64,000 bases of DNA from Actinomycetota bacterium (GTDB lineage Bacteria > Actinomycetota > Actinomycetes > JACCUZ01): NCBI GenBank assembly GCA_030841035.1, contig JAVEDI010000055.1:1-64000 (forward strand). Reading direction: 5' to 3'. Shown here piece by piece: positions 8,032-16,351 of the stretch; position 1 is the first letter of the stretch; each line of letters starts with the position of its first letter. Position numbers and translations under genes: made by a program. The notes under the pieces were generated by a model that ran no database searches, was not told the DNA's origin, and worked only from the letters and a program-made list of their open reading frames with translations.

Positions 8032-8846
8032 GGCCCCGCCTCCTCGGCCCACACCGTCATGCTCACGAGCACCGGACCGCCGAAGGTCGTCACCATCGCC
8101 ACGTCCACGGCGTCCCGACCACGGCCCACTACGACGCGTCCCTTACGGGCCGTGTTGTTGCGCGGGTCGAAGGTCCACCACCGGCCCTCGAGGAAGACCT
8201 CCATCCACGCCGCGAAGTCCATCGGCTCCGGCAGCGGCTCGACGTCGAGATCCGGCAGGTAGCCGAAGACGTACCGCGCCGGGATGTTCAGCGCCCGGCA
8301 GTAGGACAGTGCCAGGTGGGTGAAGTCGCGGCAGACCCCGATGCCGGAGGCACGTACGTCGGCGGCGGTCCAGGTGGACGTGGTGGAGCCGTAGGCGAAG
8401 CGCAGCGAACCGTGCACGTGCTCGCAGATCGCCTGCACGCGACGGTAACCAGGCTTCAGTGCCCCGAACAGCTCCCACGCCTCGTCGGCAAGCAGGTCCG
8501 GCACGACGTAACGGCTCGGCACGGTGTAGAGGAGGACACCGTCGGGCAGGGCCGCGACGGGAACCTCGCCGGCGTCGAGGTCGATCTCCTCGGTGGCATC
8601 GGGCACGGTGACCCGGGCGTCGTAGTGCAGGGTGGACCGCCCTTGCGGGAGCGTCAGCCGCTGACAGACGTTGCCGTAGGAGTCGACGTACGAGTGGCGG
8701 TCCAGCACCGGCTCGCAGTGCCACTCCTGGCTGCCCACGGTGGCTGGTCCGCCGCGATCCGGCTCGACCTGCAGGACCGTGGCCGTGTCGATCTCGGCCT
8801 CGTGCACGAACTCGCACCCCAGCCGCAGGTGTCGCAGCGCCGTCAT
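8028..8846 (-). CDS. Transglutaminase-like protein lacking the usual catalytic His
   Basis: A 272-residue member of the same superfamily, of the subgroup with GVCRDFTHLAL at the catalytic Cys. Where sister proteins have HAW, this one reads MDFAAWMEVF, so the His of the triad is Ala; the Asp in TFDPRNN is present. Related proteins of this subgroup may also lack the His, so loss may be a clade feature, and I cannot tell whether it is active. ATG 8846 is chosen; GTG 8852 is an alternative. First gene of the minus-strand arm, divergent from the ATP-grasp gene with a 144-bp shared promoter region. Confidence 0.8.
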   Translation of the reverse strand: MTALRHLRLGCEFVHEAEIDTATVLQVEPDRGGPATVGSQEWHCEPVLDRHSYVDSYGNVCQRLTLPQGRSTLHYDARVTVPDATEEIDLDAGEVPVAALPDGVLLYTVPSRYVVPDLLADEAWELFGALKPGYRRVQAICEHVHGSLRFAYGSTTSTWTAADVRASGIGVCRDFTHLALSYCRALNIPARYVFGYLPDLDVEPLPEPMDFAAWMEVFLEGRWWTFDPRNNTARKGRVVVGRGRDAVDVAMVTTFGGPVLVSMTVWAEEAGP

Positions 8847-8990
8847 GCCCACGATGATGGCCCCGCGATGTTTCCACCGCGTTGCGCCGGGCCGACGGTT
8901 TCGCGGCAGCCGGACCGGTCGCCACCTGGAAACATGCTCGCAACATCACCGTGACAAGGCGGGCATCTCCCGCGCCTAGCGTCTTGCGCC

Positions 8991-10592
8991 ATGGCGGATC
9001 TCTTCGAGGGTTACCGCCTCGGCGCGGCCTGGGACGAGATGTTCGCCGGCGACGGCGCACCGCGGCCCGCCTTCGAGCCGCTGCACGAGGCGCTGCGACC
9101 CCTGTCCGGGGCCGACCTGCGCGCGCGTGCCGACTCGCTGGCGCGCGGCTTCCTCGAACGCGGGGTGACCTTCGACCTCGAGGGCCGCGAGCACCCGTTC
9201 CCACTGGACATCCTGCCGCGGGTCGTCGACGGCGACGAGTGGGACATCCTGTCCCGCGGTGTCGCGCAGCGGGTGCGGACGCTAGAGGCCTTCCTCGCTG
9301 ACGTCTACGGCGTGGCGGAGGTGCTGGCCGACGGTGTGGTGCCGCGCGCGGTGGTCACGACCAGCCGCCACTTCCAGCGCGCCGTCGCCGGGCTCGAACC
9401 GCCCAACGGCGTCCGTGTGCACGTCGCCGGCATCGACCTGGTGCGCGGCGAGGACGGCCGCTTCCGCGTTCTCGAGGACAACGTGCGGGTGCCCTCCGGT
9501 GTGAGCTATGTGATGGAGAACCGCCGCGCCGTGGCACAGATCTTTCCGGAGGCGTTCGCGACCCAGCGCATCCGCCCGGTCTCCGACTACCCGGCCCGGC
9601 TGCTCACAGCGCTGCGTGCCGCAGCACCGGACGGCGCCGACGACCCGGTCGTCGTCGTGCTGACGCCAGGGGCTCACAACTCCGCGTACTTCGAGCATGC
9701 GCTGCTCGCTCGCAGCATGGGTGTCGAGCTCGTCGAGGGTCGCGACCTGGTGTGCTCGGGCAACAAGGTACGGATGCGTACGACGGACGGCGAGCGACCC
9801 GTCGACGTCATCTACCGCAGGGTCGACGACGAGTTCCTGGACCCGGTGCAGTTCCGGCCCGACTCCGTGCTGGGGTGCCCCGGCCTGGTCAACGCTGCGC
9901 GGGCCGGCACCGTCGTACTCGCCAACGCGATCGGCAACGGTGTCGCCGACGACAAGCTGCTCTACACCTACGTCCCGGACCTGATCCGCTACTACCTCGG
10001 TGAGGAGCCGCTGATCGAGAACGTCCGCACCCTGCGGCTGGGAGAGCCCGCGGACCGGGAGGAGGCGCTGGACCGCCTGGCCGAGCTGGTGTTCAAGCCG
10101 GTCGACGGCTCAGGTGGCGCGGGCATCGTCATCGGCCCCCATGCGCCGACGGATGTCCTCGACGCGCTGAGGGTCCAGGTGCAGAACGACCCCCGCGGCT
10201 GGGTGGCGCAGCCGGTGGTGCAGCTGTCCACCGCCCCGACGCTCGTCGGCGAGCAGCTGCGGCCCCGGCACGTGGACCTTCGGCCGTTCGCCATCAACGA
10301 CGGCAGTGACATCTGGGTCCTACCTGGCGGGCTGACGCGGGTCGCCCTGCCGGAGGGTGAGCTCATCGTCAACTCCTCGCAGGGCGGCGGCTCCAAGGAC
10401 ACCTGGGTACTCGGTGACCCACCGCCGGGCAGCCCCGGACGGATCGGTGACCGGCGCAGGACGGGCAGCGACCCCTCGCCGCGGCCAGTGCCCCGGGGGC
10501 TGACGCCGGACGTCGGGCCGGTCGAGGCCGAGGACGGGCTGGTCGGTCAGCAGCACCAGCAGCAGCAGTCACGGCCAGGGCCGTCGTGCTGA
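8991..10592 (+). CDS. Circularly permuted ATP-grasp protein
   Basis: A 533-residue protein of the circularly permuted ATP-grasp family (COG2308). Family features include FPLDILPRVV, RVLEDNVRVPSGVSYVMENR, the NSAYFEH box, ANAIGNGVADDK and VFKPVDGSGGAGIVIGP. ATP-grasp enzymes join carboxylates to amines through acyl phosphates, so this is the likely ligase of the cluster, probably making an isopeptide or peptide-like bond. The C-terminal ~65 residues after GGGSKDTWVLG are low-complexity (Pro/Gly/Gln-rich) and not part of the fold. It overlaps the downstream alpha-E gene by 7 bases. Confidence 0.88.
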   Translation: MADLFEGYRLGAAWDEMFAGDGAPRPAFEPLHEALRPLSGADLRARADSLARGFLERGVTFDLEGREHPFPLDILPRVVDGDEWDILSRGVAQRVRTLEAFLADVYGVAEVLADGVVPRAVVTTSRHFQRAVAGLEPPNGVRVHVAGIDLVRGEDGRFRVLEDNVRVPSGVSYVMENRRAVAQIFPEAFATQRIRPVSDYPARLLTALRAAAPDGADDPVVVVLTPGAHNSAYFEHALLARSMGVELVEGRDLVCSGNKVRMRTTDGERPVDVIYRRVDDEFLDPVQFRPDSVLGCPGLVNAARAGTVVLANAIGNGVADDKLLYTYVPDLIRYYLGEEPLIENVRTLRLGEPADREEALDRLAELVFKPVDGSGGAGIVIGPHAPTDVLDALRVQVQNDPRGWVAQPVVQLSTAPTLVGEQLRPRHVDLRPFAINDGSDIWVLPGGLTRVALPEGELIVNSSQGGGSKDTWVLGDPPPGSPGRIGDRRRTGSDPSPRPVPRGLTPDVGPVEAEDGLVGQQHQQQQSRPGPSC

Positions 10593-11512
10593 GCCGCATC
10601 GCGGAGGCGCTGTTCTGGATCGGCCGCTACGTCGAGCGGGCGGACGACACCTCGCGCATCCTCGACACCCACCTGCAGGTGCTGCTCGAGGACTCGTGGG
10701 TCGACGAAGCGGTGGCGTGCCGGTCGCTGCTGTCGGTCATGGGCGTGGACGACGTGCCGGCCGACGTCGACCGGCACGACGTGGTGAACCGCCTGGTCGA
10801 CGACATGACCAGCGCCAGCTCCATCATCGGCTCGCTCGGTGCCGCCCGCGAGAACAGCCGACGGGCCCGCGAGACGGTCTCCACCGAGATGTGGCAGGTG
10901 CTCAACGCCACCTGGACCGCGCTGCCTGCGGTGCGCAGCAACGCGATGAGCGTGCACGACTTCCTCACCTGGGTGCGCGAGCGTGCCGCGATGGTGGCGG
11001 GGGTCGCCGACGCCACGATGAGCCACGACGACTGCTGGCACTTCATCGCCCTCGGTCGCGCCTTGGAGCGAGCCGACATGACCGCTCGGCTGCTCGCCAT
11101 GCGAGCGATCGAGGGCGGACCGTCGTGGACCCACCTGATGCGCTCGTGCGGGGCCTACCAGGCGTTTCTGCGTACCTACCGCGGCTCGGCCGGTGACGAG
11201 AACGCGGCCGAGTTCCTCCTCCTGGACCGGTTGTTCCCACGGACGGTGTTCGCGGCCCTCACCACTGCGGAGGCCTGCCTCGAGGCGTTGGAGCCGACGT
11301 CCGGGCGAGTGGGCGTCGCGGAGGGAGCCCGACGCCGGCTGGGCCGGGTGCGCACCGGCTTGGAGTATCGCGGGGCGGCCGATCTGCTGGCCGATCTGCC
11401 CGGCGAGATGGAGCGCATCCAGCGGGCCTGCTCGCAGGCGAGTGACGACGTCGCAGCGCGGTTCTTCCCCCGCGGTGCCACTACGGCGTGGGTGACGGAA
11501 GGTGTCTCGTGA
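10586..11512 (+). CDS. Alpha-E domain protein
   Basis: A 308-residue all-helical alpha-E (DUF403) protein, recognised by MLSRIAEALFWIGRYVERAD at the N-terminus and FIALGRALERADMTARLL in the middle. The duplicated glutamate/arginine-containing motifs define the family. Its biochemical role is unknown; it always accompanies the circularly permuted ATP-grasp protein and is presumed to help that ligase. GTG start overlaps the ATP-grasp stop, and its own stop overlaps the next gene as GTGA, indicating translational coupling of all three. Confidence 0.88.
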   Translation: MLSRIAEALFWIGRYVERADDTSRILDTHLQVLLEDSWVDEAVACRSLLSVMGVDDVPADVDRHDVVNRLVDDMTSASSIIGSLGAARENSRRARETVSTEMWQVLNATWTALPAVRSNAMSVHDFLTWVRERAAMVAGVADATMSHDDCWHFIALGRALERADMTARLLAMRAIEGGPSWTHLMRSCGAYQAFLRTYRGSAGDENAAEFLLLDRLFPRTVFAALTTAEACLEALEPTSGRVGVAEGARRRLGRVRTGLEYRGAADLLADLPGEMERIQRACSQASDDVAARFFPRGATTAWVTEGVS

Positions 11513-12366
11513 CGGCGCCGGCCAGGGCGATCCGGCTCGGCATCGTGCACAGCACCGGGTTCCGCTACCGCGCGCCCGTCGTGACGTCGTACAACGAGGC
11601 ACGGATGACGCCGCTCACGACACCGTGGCAGACCACGCTCGAGGCGCGGCTGGAGATCGCGCCGCCAGCCAGCACCTACCGGTACTGGGACTACTGGGGC
11701 ACCCAGGTCACCGCGTTCGACGTGCGCGCGCCGCACGACAGTCTGACCGTGACCGCCCGCTCGGTGGTCGAGACCTTCGCTGCCCCCGCGGCCGACAGCG
11801 GTGCGGGCTGGGACCTCCTGCGCGACCCGGCCACCCGCGACCGGCACGCCGAGCTGCTGGCGCCGACCCCGCGGACCGAGCCGGGCGGGCCCGCCACGGC
11901 CCAGGCCCGCGACGAGGTGGCCGGTCTCGACCCGGCGGCGACCGGCCGCCGGGTCTGCGCCTGGGTCAGCGAGATCATGGACTACGTGCCGGGCGCCACC
12001 GGAGTGCACACCTCGGCGGCGGAGGCGTGGGAGGTCCGTCAGGGCGTCTGCCAGGACATGGCCCACGTCGCCGTCGGCGTACTCCGCCAGCTCGGAGTCC
12101 CGGCCCGGTACGTCTCGGGGTACCTGCTGCCGCAGGCGGACCTGCCGGTCGGGGAGAGGGTGAGGGGTGAGAGCCACGCGTGGGTCGAGTGGTGGGCGGG
12201 CGACTGGCACGCCTGGGACCCGACCAACGGCCGAGCCGCGGGTCCGGACCACGTCGTCGTCGGGCGGGGTCGCGACTACGACGACGTGGCACCACTACGG
12301 GGCGTCTACGCCGGCACCGGCGGCGGGGAGCTGTTCGTCTCCGTGGAGTTCACCCGGCTCGCGTGA
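11509..12366 (+). CDS. Transglutaminase-like protein, third of the cluster
   Basis: A 285-residue transglutaminase-fold protein with an N-terminal beta domain (VHSTGFRYRAP, ARMTPLTTPWQ) and a complete triad: Cys in GVCQDMAHVAV, His in ESHAWVEWW, Asp in WDPTNG. The start is placed at GTG 11509, overlapping the alpha-E stop (GTGA) and preceded by GGAAGG; an earlier in-frame GTG at 11488 would overlap more. It probably acts as the hydrolase or transferase acting on the product of the ATP-grasp ligase. The gene converges on nrdB with 2 bases between them. Confidence 0.87.
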   Translation: MTAPARAIRLGIVHSTGFRYRAPVVTSYNEARMTPLTTPWQTTLEARLEIAPPASTYRYWDYWGTQVTAFDVRAPHDSLTVTARSVVETFAAPAADSGAGWDLLRDPATRDRHAELLAPTPRTEPGGPATAQARDEVAGLDPAATGRRVCAWVSEIMDYVPGATGVHTSAAEAWEVRQGVCQDMAHVAVGVLRQLGVPARYVSGYLLPQADLPVGERVRGESHAWVEWWAGDWHAWDPTNGRAAGPDHVVVGRGRDYDDVAPLRGVYAGTGGGELFVSVEFTRLA

Positions 12367-12368
12367 GC

Positions 12369-13403
12369 TCAGAAGTCGTCGTCGAAGCCGACCGCGCCGC
12401 TGACGCCGACCTGGTAGGCCGACACCCGTCGCTCGAAGAAGTTGGACAGCTCCTGTACGTCCTGAAGCTCCATGAACACGAACGGGTTCTTCGATCCGTA
12501 GAGCGGCTCGATGCCCAGCTGACCCAGCCGACGGTCGGCGACGTGCTGCAGGTACTCCCGCATGTCGACCAGAGACATGCCCGAGACCCCCTGATCGAGC
12601 AGGTCCTCGGCGAACGCCACCTCGCACTCGACCGCCTCGGCAAGCATGTCTCTCACCTGACCGAGCAGGTCGGCGTCGAACAGGCCTGGCTCCTCCGCCC
12701 GCACCGTGTCCACGACGTCGAAGGCGAACGCCATGTGCATGGACTCGTCGCGGAAAACCCAGTTGGTCCCCGAGGCCAGCCCGTTGAGCAGCCCCCGCGA
12801 GCGGAGGAAGTACACGTAGGCGAACGCGCCGTAGAAGAACAGGCCTTCGATGCAGGCGGCGAAGCAGATCAGGTTCAGGATGAACTGACGTCGTTCGTCC
12901 TGGGTCGTGAGCTGCCGCAGCTCGAAGATGGAGTTGATCCACTTGTAGCAGAACTCCGCCTTGCGCTTGATCGACGGGATGTTCTCCACCGCGGCGAACG
13001 CTTCGGATCGCTCCCGCTCGTCGGGCACATAGGTGTCGAGGAGCGTCAGGTAGAACTGGACGTGCACCGCCTCCTCGAACAGCTGACGTGAGAGGTAGAG
13101 CCGGCCCTCCGGCGAGTTGACGTGCTGGTAGAGGTTGAGCACCAGGTTGTTGGCCACGATGGTGTCCCCGGTCGCGAAGAAGGCGACGAGTCGGTTCACC
13201 AGGTGCTGTTCCGCCGGGGAGAGCCGGGCCAGGTCCTTGAGGTCGGAGTGCAGGTCGACCTCCTCGACGGTCCAGGTGTTCTTGATCGCGTCACGGAACC
13301 GGTCGTAGAAGTGCGGGTAGCGCATCGGGCGCAGCGTCAGGTCCATGCCCGGATCCAGCAGGGCCTGCGGCGACGCGGACGTGTGGGTGTCGGGGGCGGT
13401 CAC
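12369..13403 (-). CDS. nrdB: Class Ia ribonucleotide reductase, beta (radical-generating) subunit
   Basis: A 344-residue R2 protein. The di-iron ligands fall in helices reading FFATGDTIVANN, QLFEEAVHVQFY, CIEGLFFYGAF and FRDESMHMAFAF. It houses the tyrosyl radical cofactor that starts turnover on NrdA, making dNTP precursors. The GTG at 13403 overlaps the nrdA stop (GTGA), so synthesis is coupled to the alpha subunit. Longer in-frame extensions upstream lie inside nrdA and are not used. Expression should follow the NrdR boxes and B12 riboswitch upstream of nrdA. Confidence 0.95.
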   Translation of the reverse strand: MTAPDTHTSASPQALLDPGMDLTLRPMRYPHFYDRFRDAIKNTWTVEEVDLHSDLKDLARLSPAEQHLVNRLVAFFATGDTIVANNLVLNLYQHVNSPEGRLYLSRQLFEEAVHVQFYLTLLDTYVPDERERSEAFAAVENIPSIKRKAEFCYKWINSIFELRQLTTQDERRQFILNLICFAACIEGLFFYGAFAYVYFLRSRGLLNGLASGTNWVFRDESMHMAFAFDVVDTVRAEEPGLFDADLLGQVRDMLAEAVECEVAFAEDLLDQGVSGMSLVDMREYLQHVADRRLGQLGIEPLYGSKNPFVFMELQDVQELSNFFERRVSAYQVGVSGAVGFDDDF

Positions 13404-15811
13404 TGGCAGGCCTCGCACGAGTCGGGGCTCTCCAGCGAGCAGGCGAGGGCCTGAGAGTCGGTGACCGGGGTGGCCTCCGGCGGCGCACCTTGTGCGGAGA
13501 TGGTGGCCTGCTGGATGCGGGTCGCGGGGCGGGACCTGAGGTAGTAGGTCGTCTTCAGGCCGGACTTCCAGGCATGGAGGTACATCGAGGACATCTTCCC
13601 GATGGAGGGTGCCGCGAGGAACAGGTTCAACGACTGGCTCTGGTCGATGTACGGCGACCGGGCGGCCGCGATGTCGATCAGGGAGCGCTGCGGCAGCTCC
13701 CATGCGGTCCGGTAGAGGTCGCGGACCTCCGACGGCAGTGCCGTGATGCCCTGGACCGAGCCCTCGGCGCGCTTGATGGCGTCACGAACCTCGTGGGTCC
13801 ACAGTCCGCGCGCCTTCAGCTCCCGCACGAGGGCGGTGTTGATCTGCAGGAACTCACCCGAGAGCGTCTCGCGCTTGAACAGGTTGGACACCTGCGGCTC
13901 GATGCACTCGTAGCAACCGGCGATCGAGGCGATGGTCGCAGTCGGGGCGATCGCGATGAGCAGCGAGTTGCGCAGCCCCGTCGCGGCGATACGGGCCCGC
14001 ACCGCCTCCCACCGCTGCGTCTGGGTCGGGGTCACGCCCCAGAGGTCGGGCTGCAGGTCACCCCGGGCCGCTCGGGTGTCAGGGAAGGCGGGATGGGGTC
14101 CTGCCTGCTCCGCCAGCGTCGCGGAGGTCTCCAACGCGGTCAGGTAGATCTCTTCCGCGATCCGGGTGGACAGCTCCAGCGCCTCCGCCGAGTCGAACGG
14201 CAAGCGGAGGGCGAAGAAGACGTCCTGCAGTCCCATGACGCCGAGACCGACGGGCCGCCAACGCGGATTGGACGCCGCAGCCTGCTCGGACGGGTAGTAG
14301 TTGATGTCGATGACCCGGTCGAGGAACGGCACCGCGGTGCGCACCGTGTCGCGCAGCTTCTGCCAGTCCAGGTCGCCCCCGGCGTCGTCCAGGTGCTGCG
14401 CGAGGTTGATCGAGCCGAGATTGCACACCGCCGTCTCGCCGTCGCTGGACACCTCGACGATCTCGGTGCACAGGTTGGACAGGTGTACGACGTTGCCCGG
14501 CGCGGCGGTCTGGTTGGAGAGCCGGTTGGAGGCGTCCTTGAACGTCATCCAGCCGTTGCCGGTCTGAGCCAGCGTGCGCATCATCTTGCCGAACAGGTCG
14601 CGCGCCTTGACCTGCCGGACGGAACGCCCGTCGGCCTCGGCTGCCCTGTAGGCCGCATCGAAGTCGTCGCCCCACAGGTCCGGCAGCTGCGGGACCTGGT
14701 CAGGGTCGATCAACGACCACATCTCGTCGGCCTCCACGCGCCGCATGAACTCGTCGGGGATCCAGTTGGCGAGGTTCAGGTTGTGGGTGCGCCTGGCGTC
14801 CTCGCCGGTGTTGTCCCGTAGCTCCAGGAACTCCTCGACGTCGGGGTGCCAGGGCTCCAGGTACACGCACGCGGCGCCCTTGCGCCGACCGCCCTGGTTC
14901 ACCGCCGAGACCGAGGAGTCGAGGGTGCGCAGGAACGGCACGATGCCGTTGGACTGCCCGTTCGTCCCCCTGATCAAGGCGCCCCGCGAGCGGACGCGGG
15001 AGAAGGAGATGCCGATGCCGCCGGCGAACTTCGACAGACGGGCGACCTGTTGGTAACGCTCGTAGATCGAGTCCAGATCGTCGCGTGGCGAGTCGACCAG
15101 GTAGCAGGAGGACATCTGGGTGTGCCGGGTCCCGGAGTTGAACAGCGTCGGCGAGCTCGGCAGGTATGCCAGGGAGGACATCAGCCGGTAGAAGTCGATC
15201 GCCTCGGCCGGTGTCCGGGACAGCCCGCACGCCACGCGCAGCAGGAAGTACTGCGGGGTCTCCAGCACCAACCGGCTGGTCGGATGGCGCAGCAGGTACC
15301 GGTCGTAGACTGTGCGCAGCCCGAAGTAGTCGAAGCGCCGATCGGCCGACGCGTCGATGGCGAAGTCGAGCTTGCGAGCGTAGTCCTTCACGAACCGCGC
15401 GGTGTCGTCACCGATGACGCCCTCGGCGTGCCCCAGTGCGACCGACTGGCTGAACGAGGCGATGCCCTGCCCGCGGACCTCCTTGTCGATGTAGCCCGCC
15501 AGCAGCCTCGCGCCCAGCCTGGAGTACTGCGGCTCCTCACCGATCATCTGGGCCGCCGTCTGGATGGAGAGCCGGTCCAGCTCAGCGGTAGTGGCGCCGT
15601 CGTACAGGCCGCTGATCGTCTTGGTGGCGACGCGCATGGGGTCGACGTCGTCGAGGTCCTGCGAGCAACGCTCCACCGCCCGCACGATCTTGTTCACGTC
15701 GACGGGCTCGGCGTCGCCGTTGCGCTTGCGCACCTGCATGGGCGACCGGCGTACCGGTCCGACCTGGGCCGGCGTCGCCGTTGCGTCGGCGCCCGTGGTG
15801 GTGACCGTCAT
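13400..15811 (-). CDS. nrdA: Class Ia ribonucleotide reductase, alpha (catalytic) subunit
   Basis: An 803-residue R1 protein. An N-terminal ATP-cone (about 28-115, MQVRKRNGDAEPVDVNKIVRA) gives allosteric activity control. The catalytic barrel shows SSCYLVDSP (substrate-side Cys), NLCTEIVEV (Asn, thiyl Cys, Glu) and CNLGSINLA. The C-terminus SPDSCEACQ holds the redox Cys pair recharged by thioredoxin. The ATG is preceded by GAGGAGAG. It is the first gene of nrdAB and lies behind a B12 riboswitch, the arrangement known from Streptomyces where vitamin B12 shuts off the oxygen-dependent reductase in favour of a B12-dependent class II enzyme; no class II gene is in this window. Confidence 0.95.
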   Translation of the reverse strand: MTVTTTGADATATPAQVGPVRRSPMQVRKRNGDAEPVDVNKIVRAVERCSQDLDDVDPMRVATKTISGLYDGATTAELDRLSIQTAAQMIGEEPQYSRLGARLLAGYIDKEVRGQGIASFSQSVALGHAEGVIGDDTARFVKDYARKLDFAIDASADRRFDYFGLRTVYDRYLLRHPTSRLVLETPQYFLLRVACGLSRTPAEAIDFYRLMSSLAYLPSSPTLFNSGTRHTQMSSCYLVDSPRDDLDSIYERYQQVARLSKFAGGIGISFSRVRSRGALIRGTNGQSNGIVPFLRTLDSSVSAVNQGGRRKGAACVYLEPWHPDVEEFLELRDNTGEDARRTHNLNLANWIPDEFMRRVEADEMWSLIDPDQVPQLPDLWGDDFDAAYRAAEADGRSVRQVKARDLFGKMMRTLAQTGNGWMTFKDASNRLSNQTAAPGNVVHLSNLCTEIVEVSSDGETAVCNLGSINLAQHLDDAGGDLDWQKLRDTVRTAVPFLDRVIDINYYPSEQAAASNPRWRPVGLGVMGLQDVFFALRLPFDSAEALELSTRIAEEIYLTALETSATLAEQAGPHPAFPDTRAARGDLQPDLWGVTPTQTQRWEAVRARIAATGLRNSLLIAIAPTATIASIAGCYECIEPQVSNLFKRETLSGEFLQINTALVRELKARGLWTHEVRDAIKRAEGSVQGITALPSEVRDLYRTAWELPQRSLIDIAAARSPYIDQSQSLNLFLAAPSIGKMSSMYLHAWKSGLKTTYYLRSRPATRIQQATISAQGAPPEATPVTDSQALACSLESPDSCEACQ

Positions 15812-15927
15812 GGCTCTCTCCTCGCGAGCTGGGTCCGTCAGACCGTGCTGCGCGAGGGCGACGAGGGCAGAAGCCGCCCGTCTCGCGTGGCTCCTGCAGA
15901 CGTCGGCCGTCCCGCGCGGCCTTGGTC

Positions 15928-15951
15928 CACCGCACGCGGATGCGTGCGGTG
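15928..15951 (-). terminator. GC-rich hairpin after the B12 aptamer, candidate attenuator
   Basis: Perfect 10-bp arms CACCGCACGC (15928-15937) and GCGTGCGGTG (15942-15951) with a 4-nt loop, placed 2 bases after the aptamer's closing stem in the nrdA leader and about 115 bases before nrdA. No U-tract follows, as is usual in high-GC actinobacterial terminators. It is a plausible expression platform. Confidence 0.5.
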
Positions 15952-15952
15952 C

Positions 15953-16152
15953 GCTGGCAGGTCTTCGGACTCACGGGCAGGAGCCCGAGGCACCGTCGCG
16001 CCACCTGGCTCACCTACTGGCCGACGCTTCCCGGACCCGTGCGGTCCAGTGCTGTTGCCGGCGTTCGTTCCCGTTCACCGCTGCGGGGCAGTTCCGGTCT
16101 CTCACCGGATTCCCTGTTGCCACGGCCCACCTGGATGGTGGGCCGAACCAGC
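15953..16152 (-). promoter_or_regulatory. Cobalamin (B12) riboswitch in the nrdAB leader
   Basis: The leader RNA contains the conserved B12 core GGGAATCCGGTG, then CCGGAACTGCCCCGCA, and the 3' B12 box GTGAGTCCGAAGACCTGCC (15956-15974). Short arms GCTGG (16148-16152) and CCAGC (15953-15957) can close the outer P1 stem around about 200 nt. Binding of adenosylcobalamin should lower nrdAB expression, as established for Streptomyces class Ia nrdAB. Confidence 0.93.
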
Positions 16153-16160
16153 TGCAGGAC

Positions 16161-16207
16161 GGACACTATGTGGTGTCGTCCGCGATTCGTGGCACCACAT
16201 GTTGTGT
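16161..16207 (-). promoter_or_regulatory. Two tandem NrdR boxes upstream of nrdAB
   Basis: Read on the minus strand, ACACAACATGTGGTGC (16192-16207) and ACACCACATAGTGTCC (16161-16176) resemble the 16-bp NrdR consensus (ACAC-WATATATW-GTGT) in its outer positions. Their centres are 31 bp apart, about three helical turns, the spacing typical of paired NrdR sites. NrdR is the ATP/dATP-sensing repressor of ribonucleotide reductase genes. They lie just upstream of the riboswitch, so they mark the promoter region. Confidence 0.8.
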
Positions 16208-16351
16208 CGGCGTGTCGGAGGCAGCTGGTCGGCAGGACGTGCTGATCGGAGCGCCGTCGTCGCTTGCCGGCCCCCACGAGCATCTATGGTCGTAACGAGC
16301 CCGGCGAGCACCGATGCGCTCGGGCCGGCGCAACGGCAGGATCGAGAACGC

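Noticed and set aside
12369-13703. A 444-codon version of nrdB starting at 13703
   Set aside because: The extra 100 codons are antisense-like and lie inside nrdA; GTG 13403 overlaps the nrdA stop properly.
14846-16351. A long N-terminal extension in frame with the DppB-like permease
   Set aside because: It lies antisense to nrdA and the riboswitch; the permease family begins at ATG 16352.
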